From the NCBI GenBank assembly GCA_963847085.1, contig CAWJYO010000012.1:46337-110336 (forward strand): a stretch of 64,000 nt of DNA, in the 5' to 3' direction. Below the pieces are notes generated by a model, which searched no databases, was not told the origin of the DNA, and saw only the letters and a list, made by a program, of their open reading frames with translations. How positions within the stretch are numbered: the first letter of the stretch is position 1; each line of letters opens with the position of its first letter. Positions 34,867 through 44,282 of the stretch are shown piece after piece. Both the position numbers and the translations under genes were made by a program. The stretch comes from Ilyomonas sp963847085 (GTDB taxonomy: Bacteria; Bacteroidota; Bacteroidia; Chitinophagales; Chitinophagaceae).

Positions 34867-36030
34867 TTAAACCGTTGTACTGTTGAATTCATCCGCCAGT
34901 TCTTTTAAATCTTCATCTTCCACTTCTTTTTTATTATCTGCTACTTCCAGAAATTGCTGATACAATACATCAATATCATTGCGTGTAAACTGATAGCCGA
35001 GCTTATGAAACCGGTGTGCCAAAGCACTTCTGCCACTGCGTGCAGTAAGAACAATTTTGCTGCTGTCTGCTCCTACATCTTCCGGATTGATAATTTCATA
35101 CGTGGTGGTTTCTTTTAAAAATCCATCCTGGTGTATGCCGGAAGAATGTGAGAATGCGTTGGCTCCAACAATTGCTTTGTTGCTTTGAACCGGCATACGC
35201 ATGGTATCGGCAACAAGATGGCTGATTGGGTTGAGTTTTTTTGCATTGATGTTTGTGTACATACCCAATGAAGAATGTTGCTGAATAATCATCACCACTT
35301 CTTCCAGTGAAGTGTTGCCCGCACGTTCGCCGATGCCATTAATTGTACATTCAATTTGCCTTGCACCATTCATTGCACCAGCAATGGAATTGGCGGTTGC
35401 CAAACCCAAATCGTTATGGCAATGGCAACTCAAAATGGCTTTATCAACATTAGGAACATGGTTGATAAGGTACTTAATCTTATCACCATATTGTTGTGGC
35501 AAACAATAGCCTGTAGTATCAGGGATGTTCACCACCGTTGCACCGGCAGCAATTACCGTTTCCACCAATCTTGCTAAAAACTCATCATCAGCGCGACCGG
35601 CATCTTCACAAAAAAATTCAACATCGTCCACTAAATTTCTGGCAAGACGAGTGGCCTTTTTAGCGCGTTCTAAAATGTCTTCGCGCGAAGTGTTGAACTT
35701 GTAGCGGATGTGAATGTCGGATGAACCAATGCCTGTATGAATGCGCGGGCGAACTGCATATTTGAGGGCTTCCGCAGCACATTCAATATCTTTTTGTACC
35801 GAGCGCGTTAAGCCGCAAACCGTTGCATTTTTTATTACTTTGGCAATGGCTTCTACCGAAGCAAAATCGCCGGGGCTTGAAATAGGAAAACCGGCTTCAA
35901 TCACATCAACACCCAAATCTTCCAAAGCAAGAGCCAGCTTTATTTTTTCATCGGTGTTCAGTTTGCAGCCGGGCACTTGTTCGCCATCGCGAAGCGTTGT
36001 GTCGAAAATGTAAATTCGTTCGTTAGACAT
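34867..36030 (-). CDS. leuA: 2-isopropylmalate synthase, short form
   Basis: A 387-residue enzyme condensing acetyl-CoA with 2-oxoisovalerate, the first committed step to leucine. Motifs are FDTTLRDGEQVPGC at the N terminus, LSCHCHNDLGLATANS (metal HxH), and HSSGIHQDGFLK. The start MSNERIYIFDTTLRD is clear; 72 codons of open frame before it are non-homologous. The protein stops after the catalytic and first accessory regions, without the roughly 120-residue C-terminal leucine-binding domain of the long enzymes. It is first in the leu-ilv series and divergent from a helical-repeat gene. Confidence 0.93.
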   Translation of the reverse strand: MSNERIYIFDTTLRDGEQVPGCKLNTDEKIKLALALEDLGVDVIEAGFPISSPGDFASVEAIAKVIKNATVCGLTRSVQKDIECAAEALKYAVRPRIHTGIGSSDIHIRYKFNTSREDILERAKKATRLARNLVDDVEFFCEDAGRADDEFLARLVETVIAAGATVVNIPDTTGYCLPQQYGDKIKYLINHVPNVDKAILSCHCHNDLGLATANSIAGAMNGARQIECTINGIGERAGNTSLEEVVMIIQQHSSLGMYTNINAKKLNPISHLVADTMRMPVQSNKAIVGANAFSHSSGIHQDGFLKETTTYEIINPEDVGADSSKIVLTARSGRSALAHRFHKLGYQFTRNDIDVLYQQFLEVADNKKEVEDEDLKELADEFNSTTV

Positions 36031-36232
36031 AAGAAAGAAATAAGAATGTAAACGTTGGCAAACCTCTTTATTTTGCCTGCCCCGATTCTGTTGTCGAATG
36101 GTTTGCAGCGTTAAAAATAAAATAGACAAAGGAGCCAACAAAAATAAAATATACTCACTTTTACGTTGTATAAGCAATGATAAAATTACTGAAACCCTTG
36201 TTAACACTGCATTATATACAAATAAAATTACA

Positions 36233-37786
36233 ATGCCCAACCGCAATACAGATGAACTGTTTCAGTTGATAAAATCGCTTGATAAAAGCGAAAAGCGAAA
36301 TTTTAAATTAGACATGAAGCGTTCGGAAGGTAATACCGACCTGAAAACGATTATTCTTTTTGATGCTTTGGATAAAATGGATGAATATGATGAAATTATT
36401 TTATTGAAAAGAAATTCAAGTATTTCCAAACAACAATTATCGAATGTAAAAGCGGCGTTATACAAGCAAATTTTAGCCAGCCTCCATTTGCATAAAGACG
36501 ATGCAAACATTGATATGCTGCTGAACGAGCAAATGGCTTACGCCCGCATTTTATACAACAAAGGCTTGTATCATCAAAGCCTGAAAATATTAGACAAAAC
36601 CAAAAGCCTTGCGAAAGTTTATAACCAGCTTACTTTTGTAATGCAGGCTGTTTTTTTTGAAAAAAAGATAGAAGCCCTGCACATTACGCGAAGCATGGAA
36701 AACAGGGCTGAATTGTTGTCGGATGAATCAACCACAACATTACAGCATGTTGCTTTGGTAAACACTTTTTCCAATCTTTCGTTACAGTTGTATAGCTGGT
36801 ACATTCAGCATGGACATGCAAGAGATGAAAAAGACGTTGCAGCTATCCGAAGTTTCTTTACAACTCATTTGCCCCCTTACAAGGAACAGGATTTGAGCTT
36901 TTACGAAAAGCTATATCTCTATCAATCGTATTCGTGGTATCATTTCATTTTACAGGACTTGCTCCTTTACTATCGGTACACACAAAAATGGGTGCAATTA
37001 TTCGAGCAAAACCAAAGCATGATAATTGTTGAAACAGGACAATACATAAAAGGCCTGCACAACCTGTTAAGCGCTCATTTTGCTTTGAACAATTATGAAA
37101 AATTCAACGAAGTGCTGCAACAGTTTGAAGCGTTTGCTGCATCGAAAGCAGCTTCGGCAACCGCCAATTCCGTCATACAAACGTTTGTGTATCTGAACAT
37201 TGCCAAAATCAACAAACACTTTCTGGAAGGAACATTCAGCGCAGGCTTGAGCCTTGTGCCTTACATTGAAGAAAAATTGAACGAATACAAACTTCATCTC
37301 GACAGGCATCGCATCCTGGTGTTTTATTACAAAATTGCATCGTTGTATTTTGGCTCAGGTGATAACGATAAAGCAATTGATTATTTGAATAAAATCATCA
37401 ACTGGAAAGTTGATTTGCGAACCGATTTGCAATGTTATGCACGCTTGCTTCATCTCATTGCGCATTATGAATTGGGCAATTATAATTTGCTGGAATATTT
37501 AATAAAATCGGTGTATCGGTTTATGGGCAAAATGAAAAATCTAAGCGTGGTGGAAGAAGACATTTTTGCGTTTATCAAGCAATCGTTCTCCTTATCTCCA
37601 TTGCAAACGATACCGGCTTTTCAACAATTAAAAATAAAACTGGAACAACACAAAGGCAACCCTTTGGAAACGCGCTCATTCATGTATTTAGATATCATCG
37701 CCTGGCTCGAAAGCAAGATTAAAGGCGTACCCGTGCAAAACATTCGCCGCGCGCGTTTTGTAAGCGGTAGAAAAGGTGAAGATTAA
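36233..37786 (+). CDS. helical-repeat protein of unknown function
   Basis: A 517-residue, almost entirely helical protein beginning MPNRNTDELFQLIKSLDKSE. It contains TPR-like stretches (YARILYNKGLYHQSLKILDK near residue 130, and YFGSGDNDKAIDYLNKIINW near 390). No signal peptide or membrane segment is seen. Similar large cytoplasmic TPR-like proteins are common in Chitinophagaceae-type genomes. The start at 36233 is preferred because the upstream codons run through the divergent leuA promoter region. Confidence 0.7.
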   Translation: MPNRNTDELFQLIKSLDKSEKRNFKLDMKRSEGNTDLKTIILFDALDKMDEYDEIILLKRNSSISKQQLSNVKAALYKQILASLHLHKDDANIDMLLNEQMAYARILYNKGLYHQSLKILDKTKSLAKVYNQLTFVMQAVFFEKKIEALHITRSMENRAELLSDESTTTLQHVALVNTFSNLSLQLYSWYIQHGHARDEKDVAAIRSFFTTHLPPYKEQDLSFYEKLYLYQSYSWYHFILQDLLLYYRYTQKWVQLFEQNQSMIIVETGQYIKGLHNLLSAHFALNNYEKFNEVLQQFEAFAASKAASATANSVIQTFVYLNIAKINKHFLEGTFSAGLSLVPYIEEKLNEYKLHLDRHRILVFYYKIASLYFGSGDNDKAIDYLNKIINWKVDLRTDLQCYARLLHLIAHYELGNYNLLEYLIKSVYRFMGKMKNLSVVEEDIFAFIKQSFSLSPLQTIPAFQQLKIKLEQHKGNPLETRSFMYLDIIAWLESKIKGVPVQNIRRARFVSGRKGED

Positions 37787-37807
37787 AAAAAATTTAGTTT
37801 ACAACTT

Positions 37808-37837
37808 TTTGTTTTTACGGCAAACCTTCTACATTTG
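37808..37837 (+). promoter_or_regulatory. Bacteroidota-type promoter of rpsP
   Basis: TTTG at 37808-37811, an 18-base spacer, then TACATTTG at 37830-37837, a close match to the TTTG/TAnnTTTG consensus. It lies 52 bases upstream of the rpsP ATG. Confidence 0.65.
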
Positions 37838-37888
37838 TAGTTTGGAAAGAAAACCTTATTCTTTTAGCCTTTAAATTTCTATTTAATT

Positions 37889-38341
37889 ATGGCAGTCAAA
37901 TTAAGACTACAGAGACACGGTAGCAAAAAACGCCCTTTCTACTTTATAGTAGTGGCCGATGCCCGTGCACCCCGCGATGGGAAGTTCATTCAAAAAATCG
38001 GAACGTACAACCCGCTTACAGTTCCCGCAACCATTCAGTTAGACCGTCAGAAAGCCTTGGAGTGGCTGCACAAAGGTGCACAGCCAACCGATACGGTTCG
38101 CCGTATTTTATCTTTCAAAGGTGTGCTGTATTTAAAGCACCTGTTGCGTGGTGTGAAGTTAGGTTTGTTTGATGAAACCCAGGCGATGGTAAAATTTCAG
38201 GCATGGCACGAGGATCATGAAAACCTTGTGCGCAAACGCTCTGACGATCACCGCAAGAACCAGCGTGCCCGCAAGCAATCGCCAGCTGTAAGAAGAGTAG
38301 AGCCCAACAATTCTGCCGCAAGTGGAAGTGTAGAAGCCTAA
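37889..38341 (+). CDS. rpsP: 30S ribosomal protein S16, C-terminally extended
   Basis: A 150-residue S16. The conserved core is MAVKLRLQRHGSKKRPFYFI, VADARAPRDGKFIQKIGTYNP and ALEWLHKGAQPTDTVRRIL (first 85 residues). About 65 more residues follow, rich in Lys, Arg and His, which is usual for the phylum but absent in E. coli. The gene stands alone with its own promoter and terminator; rimM and trmD, frequent partners, are not present. Confidence 0.95.
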   Translation: MAVKLRLQRHGSKKRPFYFIVVADARAPRDGKFIQKIGTYNPLTVPATIQLDRQKALEWLHKGAQPTDTVRRILSFKGVLYLKHLLRGVKLGLFDETQAMVKFQAWHEDHENLVRKRSDDHRKNQRARKQSPAVRRVEPNNSAASGSVEA

Positions 38342-38363
38342 CAACTTTTGCAAGGAAATTTTT

Positions 38364-38396
38364 TAATTCCGAACCAATATGGTTCGGAATTTTTTT
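38364..38396 (+). terminator. intrinsic terminator after rpsP
   Basis: Arms ATTCCGAACC (38366-38375) and GGTTCGGAAT (38381-38390), a 5-base loop and a run of T. It lies 25 bases beyond the rpsP stop. Confidence 0.9.
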
Positions 38397-38493
38397 ATTT
38401 ATAAAGTAAATGGTGCAATGCTTTTCCATCCTTCACAAATCATAAACCTCCAATCGCCAATCCCTTTTTACTTTTGCCTAAATTCTTTTTCTT

Positions 38494-40356
38494 TTGAAGC
38501 ATCTTTCGGCACTCAATAAATACTTTTGGAAATACAGGTCGCGCTTGCTGTGGGGAATCCTCTTTGTTATTCTATCTAACTTTTTCGATATTCTCAGTCC
38601 GCAAATTTCAGGTTATGTTATCAATATGGTGCAGCAAGCGATTAAAACAAATCAAAGCTCGCACACATCGGTTCAATACAACCATTCAGCCAATTACAAT
38701 TTTATTGTGCAATGGTTTATCAATTGGGTAAACGGCGCTAATTTTTCGTACAGCCGTGTTATTATTTTAGCGGGTGTAGTGCTATTGATCATGGCTTTGC
38801 TGCGCGGCTTTTTTATGTTCCTCATGCGGCAAACCATCATCGTAATGAGCCGCCATATTGAGTATGACCAGAAGAACGAAATTTATCAGCATTACCAAAA
38901 ATTAAACACCGATTTTTTTAAAACCCACAGCACCGGCGATTTAATGAACCGCATTGCCGAAGACGTAAGCCGTGTGCGCATGTATGCCGGTCCGGCAATC
39001 ATGTATTTTATTAACCTTGCCACTACCATTATTTTTTGCGTGTTTTATATGTTCAAGCAGGATGCGCATCTTACCTGGCTTGCGCTATCACCGCTGCCGC
39101 TTCTTGCCATCACCATTTATGTGGTAAACACCGTTATTCATAAGAAAAGCGAAAAGGTGCAGGCATCCCTTTCGGATTTAACTACCAATGCCCAGGAATC
39201 GTATTCGGGCATTCGTGTGATAAAATCATTTGTTCAGGAAAAGAACATGCTGGGCTTTTTTAAGAAGAACAGCGAAGAGTACAGGAAGAATGCAGTGAGC
39301 CTGTCCAAACTCGAAGCCGTGTATTTTCCGAGCATGACGCTGATGATTGGATTGAGCACATTAATCACCATTTTGGTAGGCGCGCTGCAAGTGTTGCATG
39401 GTGCGGCGCCAGGCACCATTGTAGAATTTATTTTATACATCAATAAGCTTACTTTTCCTGTAAGTGCCATTGGCTGGACGGCAAGCATGATACAACGTGC
39501 ATCGGCATCGCAAAAGCGCATCAATGAGTTTTTAAAATCAGAGCCGGCCATTGTTTCGCCGCAAATTGCAAAGCAGCCGGTGATGAATGGCGAAATTGTT
39601 TTTGATGATGTTTCGTTCACGTATCCGCACACCGGCATTCGCGCTTTGCGTCATTTTTCGCTGGCCATACAACCGGGCGAAAAAGTGATGATTATGGGCA
39701 GAACCGGCAGTGGAAAATCAACTATTGCACAAATGTTGCTTCGCGCTTATGATGCAGATGAAGGAAAGGTTTTGCTAAACGGCGAAAACATAAAAAATAT
39801 CTCATTAAAATACCTGCGAGAAAAAATTAGCTACGTGCCGCAGGATGTGTTTCTTTTTAGCGATAACATCAGCCACAACATTAGTTTTGGCTTGCCTGGC
39901 AATGATACACATGATAAAGAACAAATAGAAAAGGTAGCTAAGTACGCAAGCATCCATAACGAAATTGCAGGCCTGCCGCAAGGTTATGAAACAATGGTGG
40001 GTGAACGAGGCGTAACGTTAAGCGGCGGTCAGAAGCAACGTATTTCTATTGCGCGTGCACTGATGAAAGGAGCTAATATTATGATATTTGATGATTGCCT
40101 GAGCGCGGTTGATTCAAAGACGGAATACGACATAACCAATAACCTTTCACAATACCTGCAAAACAAAACCGCCATTATTATTTCGCACCGGATTTTAACG
40201 CGGTTTCATTTTGACCAGATTGTTGTTTTGGAGGAAGGTGAAATAAAAGAGAAAGGAACGCATGAACAACTGATAAAGCTGAATGGAGAATATGCCGAAC
40301 TGTATCAGCTGCAAATCAGCAGTCAAAGCGAAACGGCTGAGACAGTGGTGAAATAA
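38494..40356 (+). CDS. MsbA-like ABC exporter (fused permease and ATPase)
   Basis: A 620-residue half-transporter that works as a homodimer. Residues 1-330 hold six membrane helices (for example SRLLWGILFVILSNFFDI, VIILAGVVLLIMALLRGFFM). The ATPase domain follows with Walker A GRTGSGKST, signature LSGGQKQRISIARAL, Walker B NIMIFDDCLSAVD and the H-loop His in IIISHRILT. The start is a TTG, just before KHLSALNKYFWKY. Likely substrates are lipids or drugs. A perfect palindrome follows the stop. Confidence 0.9.
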   Translation: MKHLSALNKYFWKYRSRLLWGILFVILSNFFDILSPQISGYVINMVQQAIKTNQSSHTSVQYNHSANYNFIVQWFINWVNGANFSYSRVIILAGVVLLIMALLRGFFMFLMRQTIIVMSRHIEYDQKNEIYQHYQKLNTDFFKTHSTGDLMNRIAEDVSRVRMYAGPAIMYFINLATTIIFCVFYMFKQDAHLTWLALSPLPLLAITIYVVNTVIHKKSEKVQASLSDLTTNAQESYSGIRVIKSFVQEKNMLGFFKKNSEEYRKNAVSLSKLEAVYFPSMTLMIGLSTLITILVGALQVLHGAAPGTIVEFILYINKLTFPVSAIGWTASMIQRASASQKRINEFLKSEPAIVSPQIAKQPVMNGEIVFDDVSFTYPHTGIRALRHFSLAIQPGEKVMIMGRTGSGKSTIAQMLLRAYDADEGKVLLNGENIKNISLKYLREKISYVPQDVFLFSDNISHNISFGLPGNDTHDKEQIEKVAKYASIHNEIAGLPQGYETMVGERGVTLSGGQKQRISIARALMKGANIMIFDDCLSAVDSKTEYDITNNLSQYLQNKTAIIISHRILTRFHFDQIVVLEEGEIKEKGTHEQLIKLNGEYAELYQLQISSQSETAETVVK

Positions 40357-40368
40357 AGTTGCAGCGGC

Positions 40369-40404
40369 GTAGGGTTCGGAACCTTTAAAGGTTCCGAACC
40401 CTAC
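40369..40404. repeat. perfect 36-bp palindrome
   Basis: GTAGGGTTCGGAACCTTT and its exact reverse complement stand back to back with no loop, 13 bases after the ABC exporter stop. No T run follows, so it is not a standard terminator. It could be a REP-type element or a factor-assisted terminator. Confidence 0.8.
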
Positions 40405-40442
40405 ATTGTTGAAGCAAAAATTTGAAATGCTCCCTGCAAAAT

Positions 40443-40472
40443 TTTGGTAGTATAAAAACAATCCTATATTTG
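40443..40472 (+). promoter_or_regulatory. Bacteroidota-type promoter of the DUF3276 gene
   Basis: TTTG (40443-40446), an 18-base spacer and TATATTTG (40465-40472) match the phylum consensus. The start codon is 36-63 bases downstream depending on which start is used. Confidence 0.65.
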
Positions 40473-40507
40473 TAATGTAAAACTCAATAAAACCAAAAAC
40501 GAAATCT

Positions 40508-40924
40508 GTGGGTTACGAAAACAACGACAAGAAAATGGAAAGCGTTTACAGCAAACGCATCAGAGCTGGAAAAAGAAGAACTTATTTTTTTGATGTAAAA
40601 GCCACTCGCGGCAACGATTACTATCTCACCATCACCGAAAGCCGCAAGCGTTTTAATGATGATGGCTACGACCGGCACAAAATTTTTCTTTACAAAGAAG
40701 ACTTTAACAAGTTTGTAAAAGCATTGAACGAATCGGTTGATTATGTAAAAACCGAACTGATGCCCGACTTTGATTTTGATGCTTTTAATCATGAATATCC
40801 TGAAGCAGCAGCAGAGGAAAATGTTGTTGATGGAGTGACTGCAGTAGATGGAAATGACGATGTGCCGCTGACAACAACAGTTGCAATTGTTCCTTCCAAC
40901 AGCGATGCAGTTGATAAATGGTAA
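40508..40924 (+). CDS. PUR-family nucleic-acid-binding protein (DUF3276)
   Basis: A 138-residue protein of the Bacteroidota PUR/DUF3276 family, which binds single-stranded nucleic acid. The PUR repeat-like core is SVYSKRIRAGKRRTYFFDVK then YYLTITESRKRF and KIFLYKEDFNKFVKALNES (residues about 10-80). The C-terminal 50 residues are acidic and variable. It can start at the GTG of 40508 or the ATG at MESVYSKR (codon 10). It has its own promoter and a strong terminator, so it is monocistronic. Confidence 0.85.
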   Translation: MGYENNDKKMESVYSKRIRAGKRRTYFFDVKATRGNDYYLTITESRKRFNDDGYDRHKIFLYKEDFNKFVKALNESVDYVKTELMPDFDFDAFNHEYPEAAAEENVVDGVTAVDGNDDVPLTTTVAIVPSNSDAVDKW

Positions 40925-40950
40925 TGCTGTTATTCAATTTTATTTTATAA

Positions 40951-40987
40951 AAAATGCTTTCCAGAATTTTTGGAAAGCATTTTTGTT
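40951..40987 (+). terminator. intrinsic terminator between DUF3276 gene and gdhA
   Basis: 13-bp arms AAAATGCTTTCCA (40951-40963) and TGGAAAGCATTTT (40971-40983), with flanking A and T tracts on both sides. It can serve both convergent genes. Confidence 0.88.
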
Positions 40988-41010
40988 TTTGCCTTATTTT
41001 ATTAAGCCGC

Positions 41011-42427
41011 TTATGGAAAAATGCCCAGTTCGGCATAGGAAGTTCCTACTTTGTTAATGGCAACTACATAAGCTGCTGTGCGCATATCAGGTATGTTAGG
41101 ATTACCGCGCCAGCAGTTCATAATTTCATGCGTGGCTTCTACCATCGTTTCTTCCAAACCACTATGCACCAAGTCTTCTTCTGAAGCGCCATGTTCAATA
41201 AATCTCTTTTCGTTTTCGCTTACTTCTTTACCTGTAAGGTTTTCAATCTGTCCTAAAATATGCTTATTCATATTTTCGGTAAAGCGCTTTTCCATTCTGC
41301 CATAACGAACATGGCTTAAATTTTTCAGCCATTCAAAATACGAGACTGTTACGCCACCTGCATTCAGGTACATATCAGGAATTACAATGGCTCCATTTGC
41401 AGATAAAATAGCATCAGCTTCCGGCGAGGTAGGGCCGTTTGCTGCTTCGCCAATCAGCTTTGCTTTTATGCGGGGTGCGTTCTCTGCTGTAATTACATTT
41501 TCGAGAGCTGCGGGTATCAATATATCACACTCCATTTCCAACGCCTCACCAGCTTTTTACAACATTGGTAGCATTCGGAAAATTAAATAGTGAACCATTC
41601 TTTTTGCGGTATTGAAACACCTCTTCCTCATTCAAGCCATCCTCATTACAAATAGCCCCTTCTACCTCTGCAATGGCAATTACTTTTGCCCCGTTTTCGC
41701 GGAAAAACTTTGCCGTATGATAGCCTACATTTCCCAGTCCCTGAACGATTACACGTTTATCTTTTACACCAGTTGACATGCCTAATCGCTGCATAATATC
41801 TGGCATGTTGCACACTTCACGCACTCCGAAAAATACGCCGAGGCCAGTGGCTTCTTTACGGCCGCGAACGCCGCCTTGTGTAACCGGCTTTCCTGTTACG
41901 CAGCCCATCGCTTCCACTTCGCCGGGGTGTAATGTTGTGTAGGTATCTAATATCCACGCCATTTCGCGTTCACCTGTTCCATAATCCGGTGCGGGAACAT
42001 CAGTGCCCGGACCAATAAAATTTTTCTTTACCAGCTCGCTTGTATAGCGGCGTGTAATTTTCTGCAATTCAAAATCGCTGTATTTTTTCGGGTCTATTTT
42101 AATGCCGCCTTTGCCGCCACCAAAAGGCACGTTTACAATGGCGCATTTATAAGTCATCAACGCAGCAAGTGCCATCACTTCATCCTGGTTTACTTCATTG
42201 CTGAAACGAATGCCGCCTTTACATGGCGTTTTGTGATGTGAGTGTTGTACACGATAAGCTTCAATCACTTCAATTTTGCCGTTGTCTCTGCGGATGGGAA
42301 AGCGCATTTGATACACCGCATTACATTGTTTTATTTGCTCCAATAATCCTTCTTCCCATTTGGTAAAAGAAGCGGCTTTGGAAAAGCTTTTGTTTACGTT
42401 GTCGAAAAAACTATATGGCTGTGGCAT
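41011..42427 (-). CDS. gdhA: glutamate dehydrogenase, one frameshift
   Basis: About 472 codons encoding a Glu/Leu/Phe/Val-type dehydrogenase interconverting glutamate and 2-oxoglutarate. The catalytic Lys lies in NVPFGGGKGGIKIDPKKYS, the dinucleotide motif is VIVQGLGNVGYHTAKF, and DILIPAALENVI plus YLNAGGVTVSYFEW are in the second frame. One extra T near 41551 (AGCTGGTGAGG) separates the two frames; removing it restores KSGEALEMECD. The gene is terminated by the hairpin at 40951. Confidence 0.93.
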
Positions 42428-42489
42428 CGAAAAATGGTTTTTTAAAACGTTAGAAAAATAAAGTTTAAAAGAGTTGATGTATTACTTCA

Positions 42490-42720
42490 CTATGATTTGT
42501 TTCGTTTTTCGAGTGATGATATTTTCTTATCCAAATTGTACAAATACATAAAAAGACCAATTACAATAATAACAATCACGGCAACTACTACATAAATTTT
42601 GCCATTGCTGCGCATGAAATCACTGCTGTCTTCTGTTGGTTTGATACCACCTTGCGCCGATGCAAACAGCACAAAAAAGTTCATAAATAAGAGCAAAAAC
42701 AAATGCCTAAGCTTGTTCAT
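42490..42720 (-). CDS. CcmD-family small membrane protein
   Basis: A 76-residue protein with a signal-like N-terminal helix (LRHLFLLLFMNFFVLFASAQ), an exposed loop, one membrane helix (IYVVVAVIVIIVIGLFMYLY) and a charged tail (NLDKKISSLEKRNKS). Position directly after ccmC, with an overlap of 14 bases, supports a CcmD-like role in heme release during cytochrome c maturation. Confidence 0.75.
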   Translation of the reverse strand: MNKLRHLFLLLFMNFFVLFASAQGGIKPTEDSSDFMRSNGKIYVVVAVIVIIVIGLFMYLYNLDKKISSLEKRNKS

Positions 42721-43393
42721 AATTCAATACGTTTTCACTCCACATCCGGTAGCGGATGCGAAGCGTTGTTATCCATATTCCCAATAAAGTCCAACCTAAA
42801 ATAGCTGGATAAAATACCAGTCGCATATTGGCATCTAAATCCTTAGGATTCAAGCCTGGATTGCCTTCTGCGCCTTGCCCGCCCGGATGCAACGATTCTT
42901 TTAATCGTGGTAAAATAAAAAACAAGGGTATCGTCATGGCAAAGGCGAAGATGTTATAAACTGCACTCACTTTGCTGCGTTTGTCTTCATCAATCATCGA
43001 GCCGCGAAGAATGAAATAAGCATAGTAAATTAAAATGCCGATGACGGTATAAATTTGTTTCGGGTCGCCATTCAATGGTGCGCCCCATTGATAATTGGCC
43101 CATATCATTCCGGTTACAAAACCCAGCGTTCCAAACACTGCGCCAGTGCGGGCGTATTCAACCGAATAAAAATCGAACACCGGATTTTGAGTACGCAAAT
43201 TTTTAATGGCATATACAACCGATACAATAAAAAATACCATCATCGCCATCCACATGGGCACATGAAAAAAAAGGTTGCGGATGCTTTGCTGCATCCTGTC
43301 GTCGAGGTAAGGAATTTTTACAAAAAAACCTACGGTGCAGGTATAAAGAAGCAATACAAATGAAGCAATTTTCCACCAGGGCTTACGAAGCAT
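42707..43393 (-). CDS. ccmC: heme transporter/handling protein CcmC (CcsA-like)
   Basis: A 228-residue six-helix membrane protein of the HemeC/CcsA class that presents heme to CcmE in cytochrome c maturation. The conserved histidine region FFHVPMWMAMMV (about residues 42-53) and the WANYQWGAPLNGDPKQ tryptophan-rich WWD-type motif (about residues 109-124) are visible. It lies in a minus-strand series tdk-ccmB-ccmC-ccmD. ccmA and ccmE are not in the window. Confidence 0.9.
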   Translation of the reverse strand: MLRKPWWKIASFVLLLYTCTVGFFVKIPYLDDRMQQSIRNLFFHVPMWMAMMVFFIVSVVYAIKNLRTQNPVFDFYSVEYARTGAVFGTLGFVTGMIWANYQWGAPLNGDPKQIYTVIGILIYYAYFILRGSMIDEDKRSKVSAVYNIFAFAMTIPLFFILPRLKESLHPGGQGAEGNPGLNPKDLDANMRLVFYPAILGWTLLGIWITTLRIRYRMWSENVLNYEQA

Positions 43394-43601
43394 AATTTTA
43401 TTTTACTGTAATAATCAGTATCAATATAAAATGAATGTGCGGTTGCAAATGTATAGCAAACCGCTTATACAAACAGGCGTTAGTATTGGTTAAAAAAGTT
43501 TGAAACACAAAGACAGAAAGAAAAGAAGTTACACTAAGATTTCTTGCATTATTCTTTGTGAACCTTTGTGTTCTCTGTGCCTTCGTGGTTCAACTAAAAC
43601 A

Positions 43602-44260
43602 TCAATCTTTCCATAAAAACGGAAACAGGATGATGGCAAGAATCAGGATCAAAACATCAAACGCAACGAGCAACAGTGTCATTTCCCAAAGGTTCGATTG
43701 GACAATGGATGAAAAAGCAATGTTTGCCACTTTGTTTAACAATAATAACTGCGGCGTGATAATAGGAAAACCCATGATTGCCATTAAAGCCGCCTGCTGT
43801 TGTGCTTTGGCAGCAATGGCAGCCAGGAAAGTAAACGTTAAGCCCAAACCTACACCGCCTAAGCAACTGATGCCAACAAACTCACCAACATGAACCAACG
43901 GATTGCCTAAAAAAAGAACAAAAACAAAAAGACTTAGCAGTGTCATTACAATCATTAAAACTGCATTGAACAATAGCTTGGCAATAATGAATTGAGTGGC
44001 GCCAGCGATGGAATAAAAATAAAAAAGGCGGTTTTTGTTTTCGCCCAAAAAACTTTTGGCAACTGCATTTACGCAAACAAACAATTGAATCACCCAAAAC
44101 AAACTGTTCCATACTTTGTCTTCAGGTGTTTCAAGGGTTAAATACACAACAAAAATGGTTGCCATTACATATAAGGCAATGCCGTAAAACGTGTACTGCT
44201 GGCGGATTTCAAGCAGAATGTCTTTTTTGATAAGCGTGATAATATGGGAGGATGATTTGT
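43602..44260 (-). CDS. ccmB: heme exporter subunit CcmB
   Basis: An ABC-type permease of cytochrome c maturation, about 215-220 residues with six hydrophobic helices. The coding frame clearly extends upstream of the first ATG (44165). KSSSHIITLIKKDILLEIRQQYTFYG is the standard CcmB N terminus, but no ATG or GTG precedes it after the last in-frame stop. Either a rare start (CTG near 44250) is used or a base error removed the start. It follows tdk by about 20 bases. The ATPase partner ccmA is absent nearby. Confidence 0.82.
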
Positions 44261-44282
44261 TCAGAAGAATAATTTTTTAAAA

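Noticed and set aside
36031..36246. 72-codon hydrophobic extension of leuA
   Set aside because: It runs antisense through the start region of the divergent helical-repeat gene and precedes the canonical MSNERIYIFDTTLRD start.
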